Positions 35,230-48,700 of a DNA stretch of 64,000 nucleotides are shown in pieces (positions within the stretch are counted from its first letter, which is position 1; every line of letters starts with the position of its first letter). This DNA comes from Pohlia nutans (Eukaryota > Streptophyta > Bryopsida > Bryales > Mniaceae), in NCBI GenBank assembly GCA_022496805.1, contig CM040093.1:10320713-10384712 (forward strand). The letters are read 5' to 3'. A model generated the notes under the pieces. That model worked only from the letters and a program-made list of their open reading frames with translations, had not been told where the DNA came from and did no database searches. Made by a program: the position numbers and the translations under genes.

Positions 35230-38200
35230 AGGGCCTCCTTCCATGCTTGGGTCGGTCCAGCAGTAAATAGTGATTTCACTACCACCGAAATCTGCAAAGC
35301 ATTTTCATGTGCACCAGTTGAGAGGGCCCCCACCAATCTGTACACTCAAATATACCTTTTTTTTAGACATGCACTTAAACTTAGACGCAACAAAAAAAGG
35401 AGCCAATGAAAGGTGCCACCGATGAACAGTGGAACTCAATGGCCTGCTTCTCCGCTCACCCTCTTCCGGTGAAGTTTGGAACCTCAATCCTTGTCGTTTT
35501 CATGATTCCACTGGAACCGATCATACATGGAAGCCCGCCCTTAGGCTAATGTATGGGTGGCCGGTCCTCAAAAGGAGGAAGTTCTACCGAAATGGGTGAA
35601 ACCAGGAGAATTCAAGAGTATATATTTCATTTGTACCAAAATGGGTGGAATATGGGTGGTTCTTCAGACTTCATTTCTTGTCTTCTAGTATCTTCTACCC
35701 AATCGATCCCCACATGGAAGCCTGTCCTAAGAGCATGGCGAGCAGTTGCTCATTGTGCATCAAGTTCACATGTAAGATGGTGTGTGAGAAATGAAAACTT
35801 CCCTAGCAACAACCATCAAGCTTGCTTGGAGTGCATCAACCAATTATATCCTACTACGTTTGTCACTACATGGGGACAATCATAATAGCAGAGAATAAAT
35901 TTACTAGAGTTAACTTTATAAAGTGTGAGCATAGTTTTGTCAAAGAATAGGACAAAGTGCTTGATGTGAGAACTACCCCTCACTATATTGACAATCTTTG
36001 GTGTGCAAATATCAAATTCCACACCATAAAAAGTACTTTATCATCCAAAAATAGAGTTGGTGAGTGGAAAACGATTGTTGCTGGCTATGCTCTAAGAAAC
36101 CCATCTATTGGATTTGAGAAATCTCATTTTTGGAGTTGAGAAGTTGAATAAAATAATGATATGAGAATTGGACCTAGGAACAAGTGTAAAACCATTTTGT
36201 TCAATTTAAAGGTTTTTAAAGTTGAACCCAGTTTTGATTAAATTTGGGTGCAAGTGTAAAGTCTCTGAGTCCAATTCTATAGTAGGTCCAATTGAAATGA
36301 ACTTCTAGTTGCCCAATATAAATGCTCCAAAAAATTAGTATTTTATTGAAGTGTCCATGAACCCAAGGAAGGAGTTGGTTTCTCAAAATCAGTACTCTCA
36401 TTTGGATCCTTGAGTTCAATGCTTGAATCTAAAACTTTCCCTCCAAAACTATGCTACTTAGATACCACATCATTTTGGAACTTGGACTAATTTTTTGGTC
36501 TCGAATCTTAATGTAAGCCTTTGGGTTCATCTTTCAACTCTTGTCAAATATGATTGCTCAGTTTCTTGGTTTTCTTGGACCCGGACACCAATGTAAAGTA
36601 CCTCTAAACAGCCCTCCACCGTCACCCTGTCAAGGTTGGATGTATTCACCAATAATTATTACCCCACTATGACCCACTAAATTTCAACGTAGACCCAACC
36701 AAACACCATCAATTTATAGCAAATGCAATAGAAGAGAATGAGATGCAACAACAATGATCTTCTCTAAAAAAAAACATATACAATAGCCTTTTGTCCTAAT
36801 TCTTAAATACGGCGAGGGTGTTGAGAGACATAGCAGTTTGTTGTGCAAAACCTCATTTCTTCCGTCTCTTGTGGCTACCGTGTGGAAAATTGCATTATGT
36901 TTGCCTCATCCTACTTGCTCTCACAATATTTTTTTGTATCGTGCGTCTCTACTGCATAAGGTTGTGCATTCTCTAAGAGCTTTTTTGTCCAAATACTAGA
37001 GGTGGAGGGTACCAACAGAAAGGATCATCTTTTGGCACCAAGGAGGCAAGGAACGGTGAGAATCAAGACATTTGTGTTGAATATTATTATTTTGAGAAAA
37101 TAAAAGTTGAAAGAAAATTATTTTTTCAAAAGAGTATTCTTCGTATAGTGAAAAAAATCTTGAAGAATATTTGCGAGTATTCCATCTTAAAATTTAAGCA
37201 TTTATTTTCATAAATATTTTCTATTAGCCCTACCCTTCACCTTCAATAGTATGATTGTGGACTTATGTGTCCAGTTTCCAAAGGTCATTCTTATTTTGTG
37301 ATTTTCAAGGTCTCCAAATTTGTTGAGATGAATTTTTCCAAGTAAAGTGCATAGGACATACTCATCCAATAAAGTTTCTCTTATCTTGTGATTATCAAAA
37401 CCCCAAATTTCTTCAGATGAGTCCCTCTTTTAAAAAAATGTATAGAATATAGGTTTAGAGGCTCCTTTTTTTACTAGACTCCTTGATTGAGTGAAGTGAG
37501 GTCATAGGTCTTTATTTTTAATACGGTTTTTTTCAAAAGTAAAGTATAGGCCCTCTAAATCAAAAAACCAAAAAAATAATCTCTCTTAAGTTTATGGCCC
37601 CTGAAAAAACTTGTAGACTATGAATAAAACATCTTGCGACCGAACTTCCCTCCATGTGGATATTCTATTAGATGAACAATTCACATTTTGCACAGTCTCT
37701 AAGTGCCTTTTAATAAAAACAACCGTGCATATCGTCAATAACAATTGTTGAAGATGATTTTTTAAAGTACATTTACACCAAAGGAGGATATAAAACCCAA
37801 AAAGTCAAGATTTTAAATTCAAGTTGAGTGTTTGCACCATTTAGTGTATTGTACTTTAGGGTCAGATTCGGCAAAAAATAATTCTAGAAATAGATGCTGG
37901 AATGTTTGGGAAATTATATTTCAAAAATAAATAAAAATTGTAAGGGAAAAAAACAAAATTTGGAGTATATTCGTTTTGCCGAAATCTATTTTAGAAAATA
38001 TTAATTATTCGACGGAGGGTCGATGAAGCTGCCCTTATGTAAGGGTGTTATGAAACAAATCCTCATCTGAATCAAATGTCGTATATGACATGGCATGTGA
38101 GACATCTTAAATTTTTAGAGTTTTTATTTTAATCCATTTTTTTTTTTAAATAATTAAATGTTAAAAAGAAATTAGTGAATATATTTGAACCCTCAAAACG

Positions 38201-39306
38201 AGGGTGGAATTGTTTTGTTTCTTGAAGATTATTTTCCTACTTCATGTGAACAAACTCCCAAAATTAGAACTTTAGGATATTTATCTTTTAATGAGTTGTA
38301 TCTTGAATTCCTTTTGAACCCCACATGGTTCAAGTTTTTGCTCCATCTTTCATAAGTATAAATCCACATAATTATGTAGCAATATAAATCTACGTTAGCT
38401 TTAATGCATCTATATTAGTTTCAATGCAATTTTGATTTAGTTTTAATATAAAGTTAACATGAAAACATCATAGACCATAGGCGGTTTCTCTCTAGTGTTC
38501 ATCACTGTTCGCATCCTTTATATACATCAATTGATATAAATGAGTGTTGAACATTTTTTCAAACTTTATAATTGTTTATTTGTTAACAAAAAGTTTTACA
38601 CCGAGTTTCACTCAATTTCACTACACTTACAAGTATTAAGTTTTAGAACATTTGTGTTTTTTTTTTATTAAAACTACTTATTTACAAATTACAATAGATC
38701 TTTGAAGATGTTTTTCACTATCCATTATATACATTTATTTGCTATTGAAATGTGTCACATGAAATCTTGTAGCACAATATATTTCCAAGCAAAAAAAGTT
38801 AAATAAATACACAATGACTTTCAAAAAACAAGTTGTGGAAATTGAACTTGTAATATTCACATTTACTTCCTAAAACATTAATTATCTTCTAACTTTTTTC
38901 CATTAAAGTATATGATTTTTTCCTTTTAATTTTCTTTAAAATCTAATTTGTATCTCTTGAATTATGATCTCAAATACAGTAGTGTTGTTCTTAACTACGG
39001 TAGTGTTGTTCATTCTACCGAAGAATTCTTGAGAAGGAGAAGAGCATGTAAGTGGCTTCACATAATTGTTTGAACCTACCAAGTGTCAAATATAGGATTC
39101 AAAAATAAAATAAAATAAAATACAATTGAAAAACCTAAAAAAAAAAATTTAAATAGAATTTGGGTATAGGGTTTAGCCATCATAGTTGTGGCAACAATAC
39201 AAGCCATATCAATCAATATCATAAATACATAGTGCAATTTAAAAGTCTTTTGTAAGGTCTTTTTAATGAATTGGGTTGATGAAAATATTGATACATAACA
39301 TAATTA
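35230..39306. other. AT-rich intergenic DNA, no supported gene
   Basis: No frame with family resemblance or splice context. Long A/T runs and short motif repeats dominate; TATTTTCTATTAGCCCTACC near 37220 echoes the complement of a sequence near 11600. Confidence 0.4.
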
Positions 39307-39480
39307 AGTCCTTGTTGAACCACATCCTTACACTGTAAAGAAATTATGAATAAAATAATTCAACTCTCCAACCCTTGTTGCTTGGCCCAATTGAACTTAG
39401 AGAAAATGCTCTATGATTCCTCTGATCCTCTTACAGATGCTTGAGATTTGAAGATGCAACAATGAGCTTCTAAAGAATGG
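39307..39480 (+). repeat. Dispersed repeat, copy 2 (see 19268-19455)
   Basis: Same ordered words as the copy in potassium-transporter intron 9, here intergenic, about 360 bp beyond the 3' end of the CDPK pseudogene. Confidence 0.55.
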
Positions 39481-41257
39481 TATGTATGAGTTTAAAGAGT
39501 GAAATTGTAAGTTTTAATCAATTTTGGGTTTGATCGGTTTTAATGGTTTAGGTAGTAGTGAATCTTTGACCTGCACAATATTTTAAAATAATAAAAATGA
39601 ATCATTAAATAAATATATTTAGAACTATGATATTTCTTTAGTATCTCAACAAAATTGATCTATGCTAATGTTTTTAATATCTACAAACCAAAATGTATTG
39701 ATAAATTTTCAATAATTTCTTTTACAACACAAAACATTCAAATCTTAAAAACTTAATATTTATAACTCATATTATAATATCCTTTATTTCTAGAAACATA
39801 TAATCTAAAAATATATAATTCACTTGTAAAACAATTTTTTCAAACCTTGGAAACATCAAAAAAGCCAAAGCTTGGTTCCATTCTCATGCCCTTGGTAGAT
39901 GGTGTTGCACCAGTACCTTTACGCATCATAATAACAAACTCTTGATAATCAATCCGCCCATCGTGATCTAAATCAACATCGCGCATCAAATCTTCCATGC
40001 TCATATAACCTATATTGAATTCAGTACAAGCATTTTGTAACTCTTCACTTGTAATATACCCACTATTATCTTTATCAAAATATCGAAAAGCTGCAAGCAT
40101 ATTTTCTTCACGCTCAGCTTTGTTCCTATTGATTGTAGCAGCCAAAAATTCTCCATAATCAATTGTACCACTTTTGTCAACATCGGCTGCATCCATCAAA
40201 TCCCACACATCTGATTCTTTCATATTTGAACCAACTTTTTGGAGACCTATTTTAAGCTCTTCGAATGTAATAGTGCCACTTCCATCCACATCCATTATTT
40301 TGAATATATTATGTAGTCCCGCTATTTCTTCTTCGGACATAGATTTTGCAATTACACGAACAGCTAGTTTTTTCATCTTGTTCATTGCTGCAAAACGTTT
40401 GAGCCGATTTTGAACAGAAGTATCAATAGGTTTGTCAGAAGCTACTCCTTTCTCTCATACCCACGGATGAGATAGTACCTGTATATTGAATTAACTTATA
40501 GATGATGAAATAATTACAAAGGATTTGAAGGTATTATATACTTAGTAATAATAAAATCTTAAAATAATTGATATAAGTTTAAGATGTTTTATGTTTATTA
40601 TGAAAATAAAATAACTGAATGGGTTTACCAATTTTTTTTAATAAATTGCAATACATTATATTAGAATTTGAACCTGGCGTGGTGTAAATCATTGTTTTAT
40701 AATTGGAGTTAGCATTTTTTGTATGAGATCTTTTGCTTCATTTGATATTTTTGGCCATGGATCAGAGTCAAAATCCAATTTTGCCTTCAAAACCTCAGCA
40801 AATATGCCATCTTCTGTGTCGGCCCAAAAAGGAGGAAGTCCTGACAAGAGGATATAAACAATCACACCCGCGCTCCAAACATCAGATTCAAGTCCATATT
40901 TCCTTCTCAAAACCTCTGGTGCAACGTAAAATGCACTTCCAACAACTTCTTTGTACAATTCACCAGGTTTGAAGAATGTTGACAATCCAAAATCAATTGC
41001 TTTTAAAGGTGAATCTTCACGTTTATTTAGTAAAAGAAAATTTTCTGGCTTTAAATCACGATATATAACATCTAAATTATGACATGTTTCTATAACGCTT
41101 ACAATAGTCCGTGTTGCTGAAGCTGCTGCTGCTTCACTATAATGTCCTTTTTCAGTGATGCGTGTGAAAAGTTCACCACCCACACACAATTCCATAACAA
41201 AATGAATAGATGTAGTATCTTCATATGCACCTTTAATTGCCACAATATTTGGATGAC

Positions 41258-44055
41258 CTACATAATATTAATTCAAAATTCAAACAATAATATTTTTTAT
41301 TAATTGATCTAAAATTTATTTTAGTACCTATGTTTAGTTTTTACATTCAAATCACATTAACTAAAATAGTATGTTTGATTATAAAAGAGCAAATTCTAGC
41401 ATGGTTTTAAGATGAATTTAGATGTATTTGAATCTATATTAGATGATGTTCAAATGAATCACATAAAATTAGAAATAATTGTGACAAGATAGAGTATTAA
41501 ATGAAATTTGGATGAAATCTAAACAAAATTTAAATAAATTTAATTTAAATAGTCCAAATCATTGATAAATGAAATTTAGATGAAGTTTTGACAAAATTTG
41601 AATGAAATTTGATACATGACTATAGATAGACAAACTTGAGATGAAATTTAGATGAATTTGATCTGATTATTTAGTGTAATTTTGGGGGGTAGGGATAGGT
41701 GGGAAAAGCAAATTTATTGAATTTTGAACAAAATTCAAATATAATTTAGATTATGGGTGACGAATGGTAACAAGAATTTTAGATGAGGTTTAATTGAGGA
41801 GTGACAAATAGAACACAAATATAGTTGAAATTTAGATCAATTAAATTTTATAGGGAGTTGGATGGAGATACGTGGGGATTAAAACATGCCAAATTTTGGT
41901 AAAAAACTCAATGAACTTTGAACAAAAATTAAATATAATTAATATGATTGGAGACAAATGATAACATGAATTTAGTTGAAATTTAAATCATTTCCATTTT
42001 GAAGGAATAGTAGTAGGGGAATATGCCATAATATTCTAATAAAACTTTGTATTTCATCTAAAGTTTTTTTGATGAAATTTTTAATGTACAATTTAGATTT
42101 ACATATTCAAATCACATTAAGTAAACCAAAATAGTATGAGGCCTAAAATCTCACCAAAATTAGTACGGTAAATGATAAATTATAACATTTCATCAATATT
42201 TCATCTAATTTTTTAATCTAAATTTCATTTACTAGTCTCTCTTCCTTCGTTGGTAGTTCACACTAATTAAGCACTAATAAAATTTCATATACATTTTATC
42301 CCTAATTTGTTTTGAATTCTGAATTCCTAAGTTTAATGTTTCTTGGATGAAATCTAAAATCTTAGTAGGAATTTTGGCATATTAGCAAACTACATTCATA
42401 AGCTAAATTTCATCCAATTTTCATTTGGTGCCCTCCAAAATTTTATTAAAATCAATTGTGTGAATTTTTGAAACTTTACACTATTTAGGCTAAAATTCAT
42501 TTAAAATTTATTAAGTGCCATTGATCCCTTTAACCTTTAACTGCCTGAGCATCCATTTATTGGACGATGTACAAATCTCATCCATATTTTCTCATCCGTC
42601 ATGCACTTTTTGCAATGTGGATTTTTTACTATAGATTTTATGGGAAGTTAGCTTCATGCATGTATGATTCGATTAGAAAGGAGATGATTTGTGAAATTTT
42701 TATGACTCATTTCATGTTGTAGTGATTCACCCAAAATTTTGAAGATTTCAATGAAAAAGTGCTCTCAAAAAAATAAACTCATAAAATTAAGCAACCAAAA
42801 AATCTCCAAAAATCACTACACTTAGAATATTACATTTCAACCCATCACAACAAATTTCATCTACAAATTGTCAGTCTCTTATTTGTAATTAAATTACAAA
42901 CGAATTTTGAAATTTGAGATTCAAATTTTATACAAAAATATTGGTGATAGAAATCATAGATTTAACCATATAGATAGAATCTAAAATTCATGATGTACAA
43001 CTTCTATTCATACATCAAGTTCAAAATATTCCTCTTAGTTGCATTTTATAATGCATCTTTGCAAGCTGCCGAATTTGGAGAGGGCTCTAGGCATCTAGGA
43101 GTTAACCTTCCCTCTCAACCCTTAATTTAAACCAAAATTATAAATTTCAACTAAATTTCATTTTTTGGTTTGTCCTACAATCATTGCACACCAACAAATT
43201 ACATTTATTAAGCCAAATTGTATCCAAATATCATTTGAGACCCTTGCCCTTTTAGTTCTTTAAGATTTCAAATAAAAATCATTGTGAAATTTGTCCCCAT
43301 AGCCTCTCACACTAGAAAATTATATTCATTAAACCAAATGTTAATAAAATTTCATCCAAATTTCATTTGCACTGCAAACGTTCACACACGCACACCTCCA
43401 AAAAATATCATTTAGAATTATAAATCTCATCTAAATTCATAGTATGATTTGTCCTTCTACTCTCATAAACTAATATATTACATTCATTGCCCTGCATTCT
43501 AAAAATAAATAAATTACATGTTTAAAAATACTATTAAAGAATTTTAAGTTTTAAATTACATGTCTAAAGAATTTTAAGTTCTTTTCAAATTTATACATAT
43601 CATTAGAAATAAATATTATGGTCTTTTGGTTGAAGCCCTCTCCACTTTGATATTTTTATTAAAAGTTTTAACAAGTTAATCATATCTAATATTAAAATAT
43701 AAATACATAATATTTATACAAAATTAAGGATATGTTAAAATTTCCATAATTATATCCGTTTGTTAACATGCAAAATTTGATTGATTTTATATACGAGCAT
43801 CTTATATTCTAATAAAAATATATATGATATTATAATTATGTTTATTTTTAAAATATACTGTACAATTCATTTTTATAAGCGTGTGATATATATATATGCA
43901 TTTACTGAATTAAAAATTAAATAAAAACTTATAGTGTATTTGATAAACAAACATGCGTATTGTGTTGTATTTATTGCAATAAGGAGATGCAAATGTTATT
44001 ATTTTATTTATAAACAGAAATGGGTATTATTTAATATTTTAGCAAGAATAACTAC
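41258..44055 (-). repeat. AT-rich CDPK intron with degenerate GAAATTTRGATGA motif and a TTAA repeat copy
   Basis: From about 41400 to 42050 the plus strand repeatedly shows ATGAAATTTGGATGAA-like words; from about 42060 to 43480 mostly the complement, TTTCATCTAAATTT-like words, appears. The switch suggests an old satellite or foldback in two orientations. A 576-bp repeat (42530-43105) with TTAA ends lies inside the second half. No coding potential seen. Confidence 0.5.
42530..43105 (+). mobile_element. TTAA-ended 570-bp repeat, copy 2
   Basis: Starts TTAACCTTTAACTGCC, ends GGCATCTAGGAGTTAA, sits in intron 1 of the CDPK pseudogene and matches copy 1 along its length. Confidence 0.72.
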
Positions 44056-44428
44056 CCGATAAATGATGCATGATTTGAAGTTCTTTACGTACATCGCTAA
44101 CATCTGCTTCTGATGAAAGTTTCTTTTTAGAAATTGTTTTGCATGCATATTCAATACCAGTGGTTTTTTCAATACACAAATATGTAATGCCAAAATTTCT
44201 AGCACCCAATTTTTTCCCCAAATTATAAATATCTCTTATATCTTCAGTTTGATGCCCTAATACACAAGCGGTCAATTTCCCCTTACTTTTTTTCCCATCC
44301 TTATTTTCTTGAGCTTTTATAGCTTGGACTACTTGTTCAACTTGATGTGATTTTTGAGTTTTATATTCACCTTTATCAACTGTTATTCTTGGTGTATTAT
44401 TTGGGCTTGCACAATAACTTGAACCTAG

Positions 44429-46800
44429 CCATAAATCCCAATATCAATCATTTTAAAAAATAGCATGTTAAAGTAAAAAAATTAATTCTTCAAATTTTAT
44501 GCTTCCTAAATTTAGTTTTTTGATCCATTCAAAGTCTTCTTGATTTTTGTGTTGAATGGTCAATTTTGGAAATAATGAAAATTCTTCAAAATTGTGTTAA
44601 TATTTTTATGAATTTCATAAAAACATGTCAAGTCTAAAAATTAAAATTTTATTGGTTCAAAAGTGATCCCTTTGAAAATGAAACCAATAGGATAGATGAT
44701 TCAGAAAATTTAATACATTTCTTTTTAAAAACTTGTAGTTGAAGCTTATTACAAGGGTTTTTACTTCCATTATTAACTATTTCATTTTTAGCATTAAAAA
44801 ATGATTTCAATAATAATGTAATATGAATATTGGAGGTGCAATACACAAATCAAGGAAACTGCACAAATACAATCTGTAACTCATTTTAAAAAGCTGAGTA
44901 CCAAAATATTATTCTATGATATATTGTATAATACATTTAAAAATCAAATTTGTAGATATTCCTCTCTTTGGAAATAGTTGTTCACCTTAGATGGAATTTT
45001 TTGTGGCATCAATGACAATTATTTCTGGATAAAGGAGTATCATATAATATAATGCTAGTAGTTTAAATGTTCAATTTAGAAGTTAAAGTATTTAAAAGTC
45101 AATTCAAATATGCTATTAAGAAATTGTTTAGAGAAAATGGTAATAAATTTTAATATACTGTAATTTAGTTTTCAAACATTATTTGAATTTCTTTTACAAA
45201 TTAAGAGAACAAGAGTTTTAAATTTATTGCAAAATCTAAAATTATTTTATAAATTTTATGATTTTATTAGAAGCGTAGTAAAATTTATTGTTTGTTTGGA
45301 TTTAGCTTCTATGTTGAATTTTGTAACTTCAATCAGGACTTCAATTTGAAACCCTAGCTTCTATACTTTATGCATTATATAGAAAAATAGGTGAAAAGTA
45401 GATATGAAAGTCAAAGGTTCCATTTTTCGACATACTATTATAATGCACAATATTGAAATAGAATTTAAATTAGTTACCGTAGTACCATAGCAACTTCATT
45501 ACTTGCATGTTGAATAGTTAATTAATTCCTAAAAACACACTTTGAATTTTCAAATGTGGAGGAATATTCCTTCATATTCTTATGTTTCCATACCCAAAAA
45601 AAATTTAAATTGAAGTTTCCAAAAATTTCAAATTTTTTGAAAATTAATTAATTACTGTCAAAGTTGCCAATGTACTTTGGTATATAGGAAAGATATACTT
45701 TAGGATTTATCCCAAAAAAAACATGCTCAAATGCATTAGAATTTTCTTTAGATTTTTAAAATGGTCCAAATCAAGTAATTCACTTTAATAATAGTAACCA
45801 TGCTTGGATATTAAAGAGTACATGGATCCAATTCAAAACTCACTTGAAAGGCTACACTATCCATTTTTCAATTTGTATTTCAATATAGTCATTAATTATT
45901 ATTGCAATTGATAGTGATAAAATGTGTAAATTTATAAACATTTATTCAACTTTCAATCAAAATTATCAATAAGAAATTTTATTTACAAATAATGACCCTT
46001 TATATATTTCATTACAAGAAATAATCTATATCTAGTTATAAGATGCGGTTGTTATTGTTGGAACTCATTTTATACTTTCACCATCACATCCTATTGAAGT
46101 TTTATGCAAATTTAATGATAAATAAATAAAAGTGTATAGAGGATTTTAAACCACTCTTTTTACTTCTACAATCTCAAATATTCCTTTAAATTTCATTTTA
46201 TATGCAATACTTTGTTTTCACAATACTAAAAGACCGTATTGCATTTTGGGTATCTAAGGTATGATATTAAAGAATTTTGGATGAATTTTATTGCTTATAG
46301 GTGTATATACCTTAGAGAACTTTAACTCATTTAATATTAGACTAAAACATTTTTGAGCCAGTTTGAAGACCATCATTGTAGAAAGAAATCATCTATAGGC
46401 GTATGTATGAACTATAAGAATGATGAAGAGAACAATAGATCAATCAAATAGCGAAGAGATAACAAAGGGATCTCAAAAATGATCTCTATGCCCAAAATTA
46501 CACTGGGTTGTTCCTAATGACATACTCTCTAATTGCACATTCTATGTACATCTTTGTATTGTATACACATTTTATTGAACAACTTCCACGTGTCTAATTG
46601 TGAACACAAGCAAAACATAGCAAAAAGGTGGGGTAATGGTGAAGACCACTACTCATTTCTTTTTATTAGTTTATCTAAATAGTTCAACGTACACACTTGT
46701 CTCGAGAAGGCAGGACGGGGCCGGTTGGTTGGTACAACTTTTTTGCCTATGATAACTCACAAGCACCACCAAATCATGTATACCACACTACTACTTAAAT
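44429..46800. other. AT-rich DNA upstream of the CDPK pseudogene, no supported gene
   Basis: Contains the former promoter side of the kinase. No recognisable coding frame, repeat ends or RNA gene. Confidence 0.4.
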
Positions 46801-46880
46801 GGACCTAACAGGAATCGAACCCAGACCACATAATTGTGATACATAGCTCTTTTACCAACCAACCACGGAACTCAAGACTT
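46801..46880 (-). repeat. tRNA-like head (SINE or tRNA pseudogene)
   Basis: Minus strand contains a good B box (GGTTCGATTCC, 46821-46811) and a tRNA D-arm-like A box (TGGTTGGTTGGTAAAAGAGC, 46865-46846) at tRNA spacing. The ends do not pair into an acceptor stem, so it is not a functional tRNA. Confidence 0.45.
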
Positions 46881-46949
46881 GGCGTCCACACAACTCACCA
46901 AAACTCAAAATATACCCGACATGTATCCAATTAATAATCTATGATTACT

Positions 46950-47092
46950 CTTACTAGTTACTAGTCACTAAAGTGACTATTATCGACAGAGGAGAGTAGT
47001 TTTGCACCAATGGCCCTTTGTCTAGTGGACACTGGGTCATTGTCATGCCGGCCTCGAAAGAGGACCAGAGTTCTATCTATCTATCTGAACAC
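46950..47092 (+). mobile_element. 5'-truncated SINE copy
   Basis: Plus-strand match to the body and tail of the 55.4-kb SINE: GTCACTAAAGTGACTATTAT, GGAGAGTAGT, GCCGGCCTCGAAAGAGGACC and a tail of repeated CTAT. The tRNA-like head is missing. Confidence 0.6.
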
Positions 47093-48258
47093 AAACAAGA
47101 GTGCATTTAAGGTATGTGTACTTGTACTTGCTGTTGCTAGCAACCGCACATAGTATATATTATTGAAAATTTATTTTTATTATGTCTAATTGGCAAGTAA
47201 AAGTGGATTCCAACCCCAATTCCAATACACTTTAGTATACATTATTTAGGCATAGTACAAATAAGTTATGAATTTTCAAAGAAATAAACATACTGTATGC
47301 ATCATAAATCGACTCTAGGCTTTGTTTGTTTACATAGTGTACATTCTCAATATTAACATATTCATTCTTAGTAAGAGTGTAGGCTAGACAATTTTTAAGC
47401 TTGGGACAATTTTGCATGCACATACCTTAAAAATTAGATTGTCTTCTAAGGTAGCGTCATTAGGGAAAATTGAATTTATCTGTCTACACAAAAAGGTTCT
47501 TCTAAGGTATGTACACTCAATTTCAACCTTGCTTAAATACCAACCCCAATATTAGAACCAAAGTTGGCAAACTGAAGGTTGGTAAACTTTGAACTCTCAT
47601 GCATTTAGGTTACCATTTTTGGTACTCATCCTCGGGGAGTGCACTTAAAGTTAAGACTAGGAATCACGTGAGTGCGTACTTTTGACCCCCCCTATGTATG
47701 TATTAAAAAATCACCTAAAAATTGTAAAAAAATATGAAGTTGTTCAACACAATCTAAAGTTCTTGTTGTATGAATTTCAAAAAATAATCACTTGTAAATA
47801 TTTTTAAATTAAATTTTGAAGCAAAAAACAACACATTTTAGTTCAAACTTTTATCATTTTTTTTTACAAGATTTAAAAAACTTTTGGTCTTGAAATTTAT
47901 ACCAAATGATTAATATTTACGTAATGATTTAGCACCTAAAAAATCTTAATTTAAAAACTATTTTAAGGCCAAGTATTGTAGGGGGTATGCTATTAAAATG
48001 CACTCACGTGTATTCCTAATCTTAACTTTAAGTGCACTCCCCGGGTACTCATCATATCTTCTTTCAATCTATGTTGTGCTATAGTTTTTCTTGACCTTAT
48101 TATCACTTATTTGCACCTTACTAAATTCAACTTTAAATGTGAATATCTTCTCACTGAATTTCAACATCTTCTATGATTTGCCCAAATTTCCTTGTCCAAC
48201 ATGCAAGCATAAGTGTCGATTATAGGTGCACATACATTACAAGGAGCCCATTCAAATG
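47093..48258. other. Intergenic DNA with a short inverted repeat
   Basis: GGGGAGTGCACTTAAAGTTAAG (about 47635) is mirrored by CTTAACTTTAAGTGCACTCC (about 48020), with CACGTGAGTGC and GCACTCACGTG just inside, so 47635-48042 is a probable foldback element of about 400 bp. No gene. Confidence 0.55.
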
Positions 48259-48480
48259 TCAACCCCTAAAACACCAAGGACTGATGATTTTAAAATGACA
48301 AATTCTATTGATCATATTGTGAAAATTATAATTCATATGAGACCAAATTTTATAACACCGAATCAATGAAGAACATTGCATATATTGATAAAAAAACAAA
48401 TAAATTTGAACAAAAGGAACTTTACATAAGACCTACTCAAAACTACCAAGAGAAATGTGGGCTTCTCGGTCTTTAAGGAT
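48259..48480 (+). mobile_element. TTAA-A MITE, intergenic copy
   Basis: Begins TCAACCCCTAAAACACCAAG and ends TCTCGGTCTTTAAGGAT; both TTAA ends are mutated but the interior is the family's. Confidence 0.7.
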
Positions 48481-48589
48481 CGTGATGCAGTCATACCAAG
48501 GCTACTACACCAAATCCCATCATAACTTTGAAATTAAGTGCCTTTAGACTGGAATAATACTAGGACAAGTGACCTCCGGAAAAATTCCG

Positions 48590-48700
48590 ATGCTTCATTC
48601 ATTTTGGAACGTACCATGAGTAAGTCAAACAAACACTTTTATTCACGCCGACCTAGTAAGAGGACCGAGTTCCTATCTAAACTTATCTATCTCTTTTAGG
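48590..48700 (+). repeat. SINE 3'-end fragment
   Basis: The sequence TATTCACGCCGACCTAGTAA followed by GAGGACCGAGTTCCTATCTA and a degenerate ATCTATCTC tail matches the 3' end of the SINE family at 55.4 and 47.0 kb. The rest is unrecognisable. Confidence 0.45.

Larger units (their letters stand above)
39840..44428 (-). pseudogene. Calcium-dependent protein kinase (CDPK) pseudogene
   Basis: Three exons (44428-44056, 41257-40674, 40478-39840) join in phase and cover a whole CDPK: an N-terminal variable region, Ser/Thr kinase, autoinhibitory junction and four EF-hands (loops DVDGSGTITFEE, DVDKSGTIDYGE, DKDNSGYITSEE, DLDHDGRIDYQE). The damage is clear. The codon before the expected myristoylation start GSSYCASP is CTA instead of ATG, with a stop further up. 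The Gly loop reads GARNFG rather than GxGxxG. HRD is YRD. Two in-frame TGA codons sit at 40691-40689 and 40457-40455, both where the family has Arg, consistent with CGA to TGA. DFG, APE and all EF-hands are intact, so the loss is recent relative to other decay here. Intron 1 is 2.8 kb of AT-rich repeat. The EF-hand region is a single exon, which could mean partial intron loss. Confidence 0.9.

Noticed and set aside
46801..46880. Functional tRNA gene
   Set aside because: A and B boxes are present, but no acceptor stem forms from the ends.
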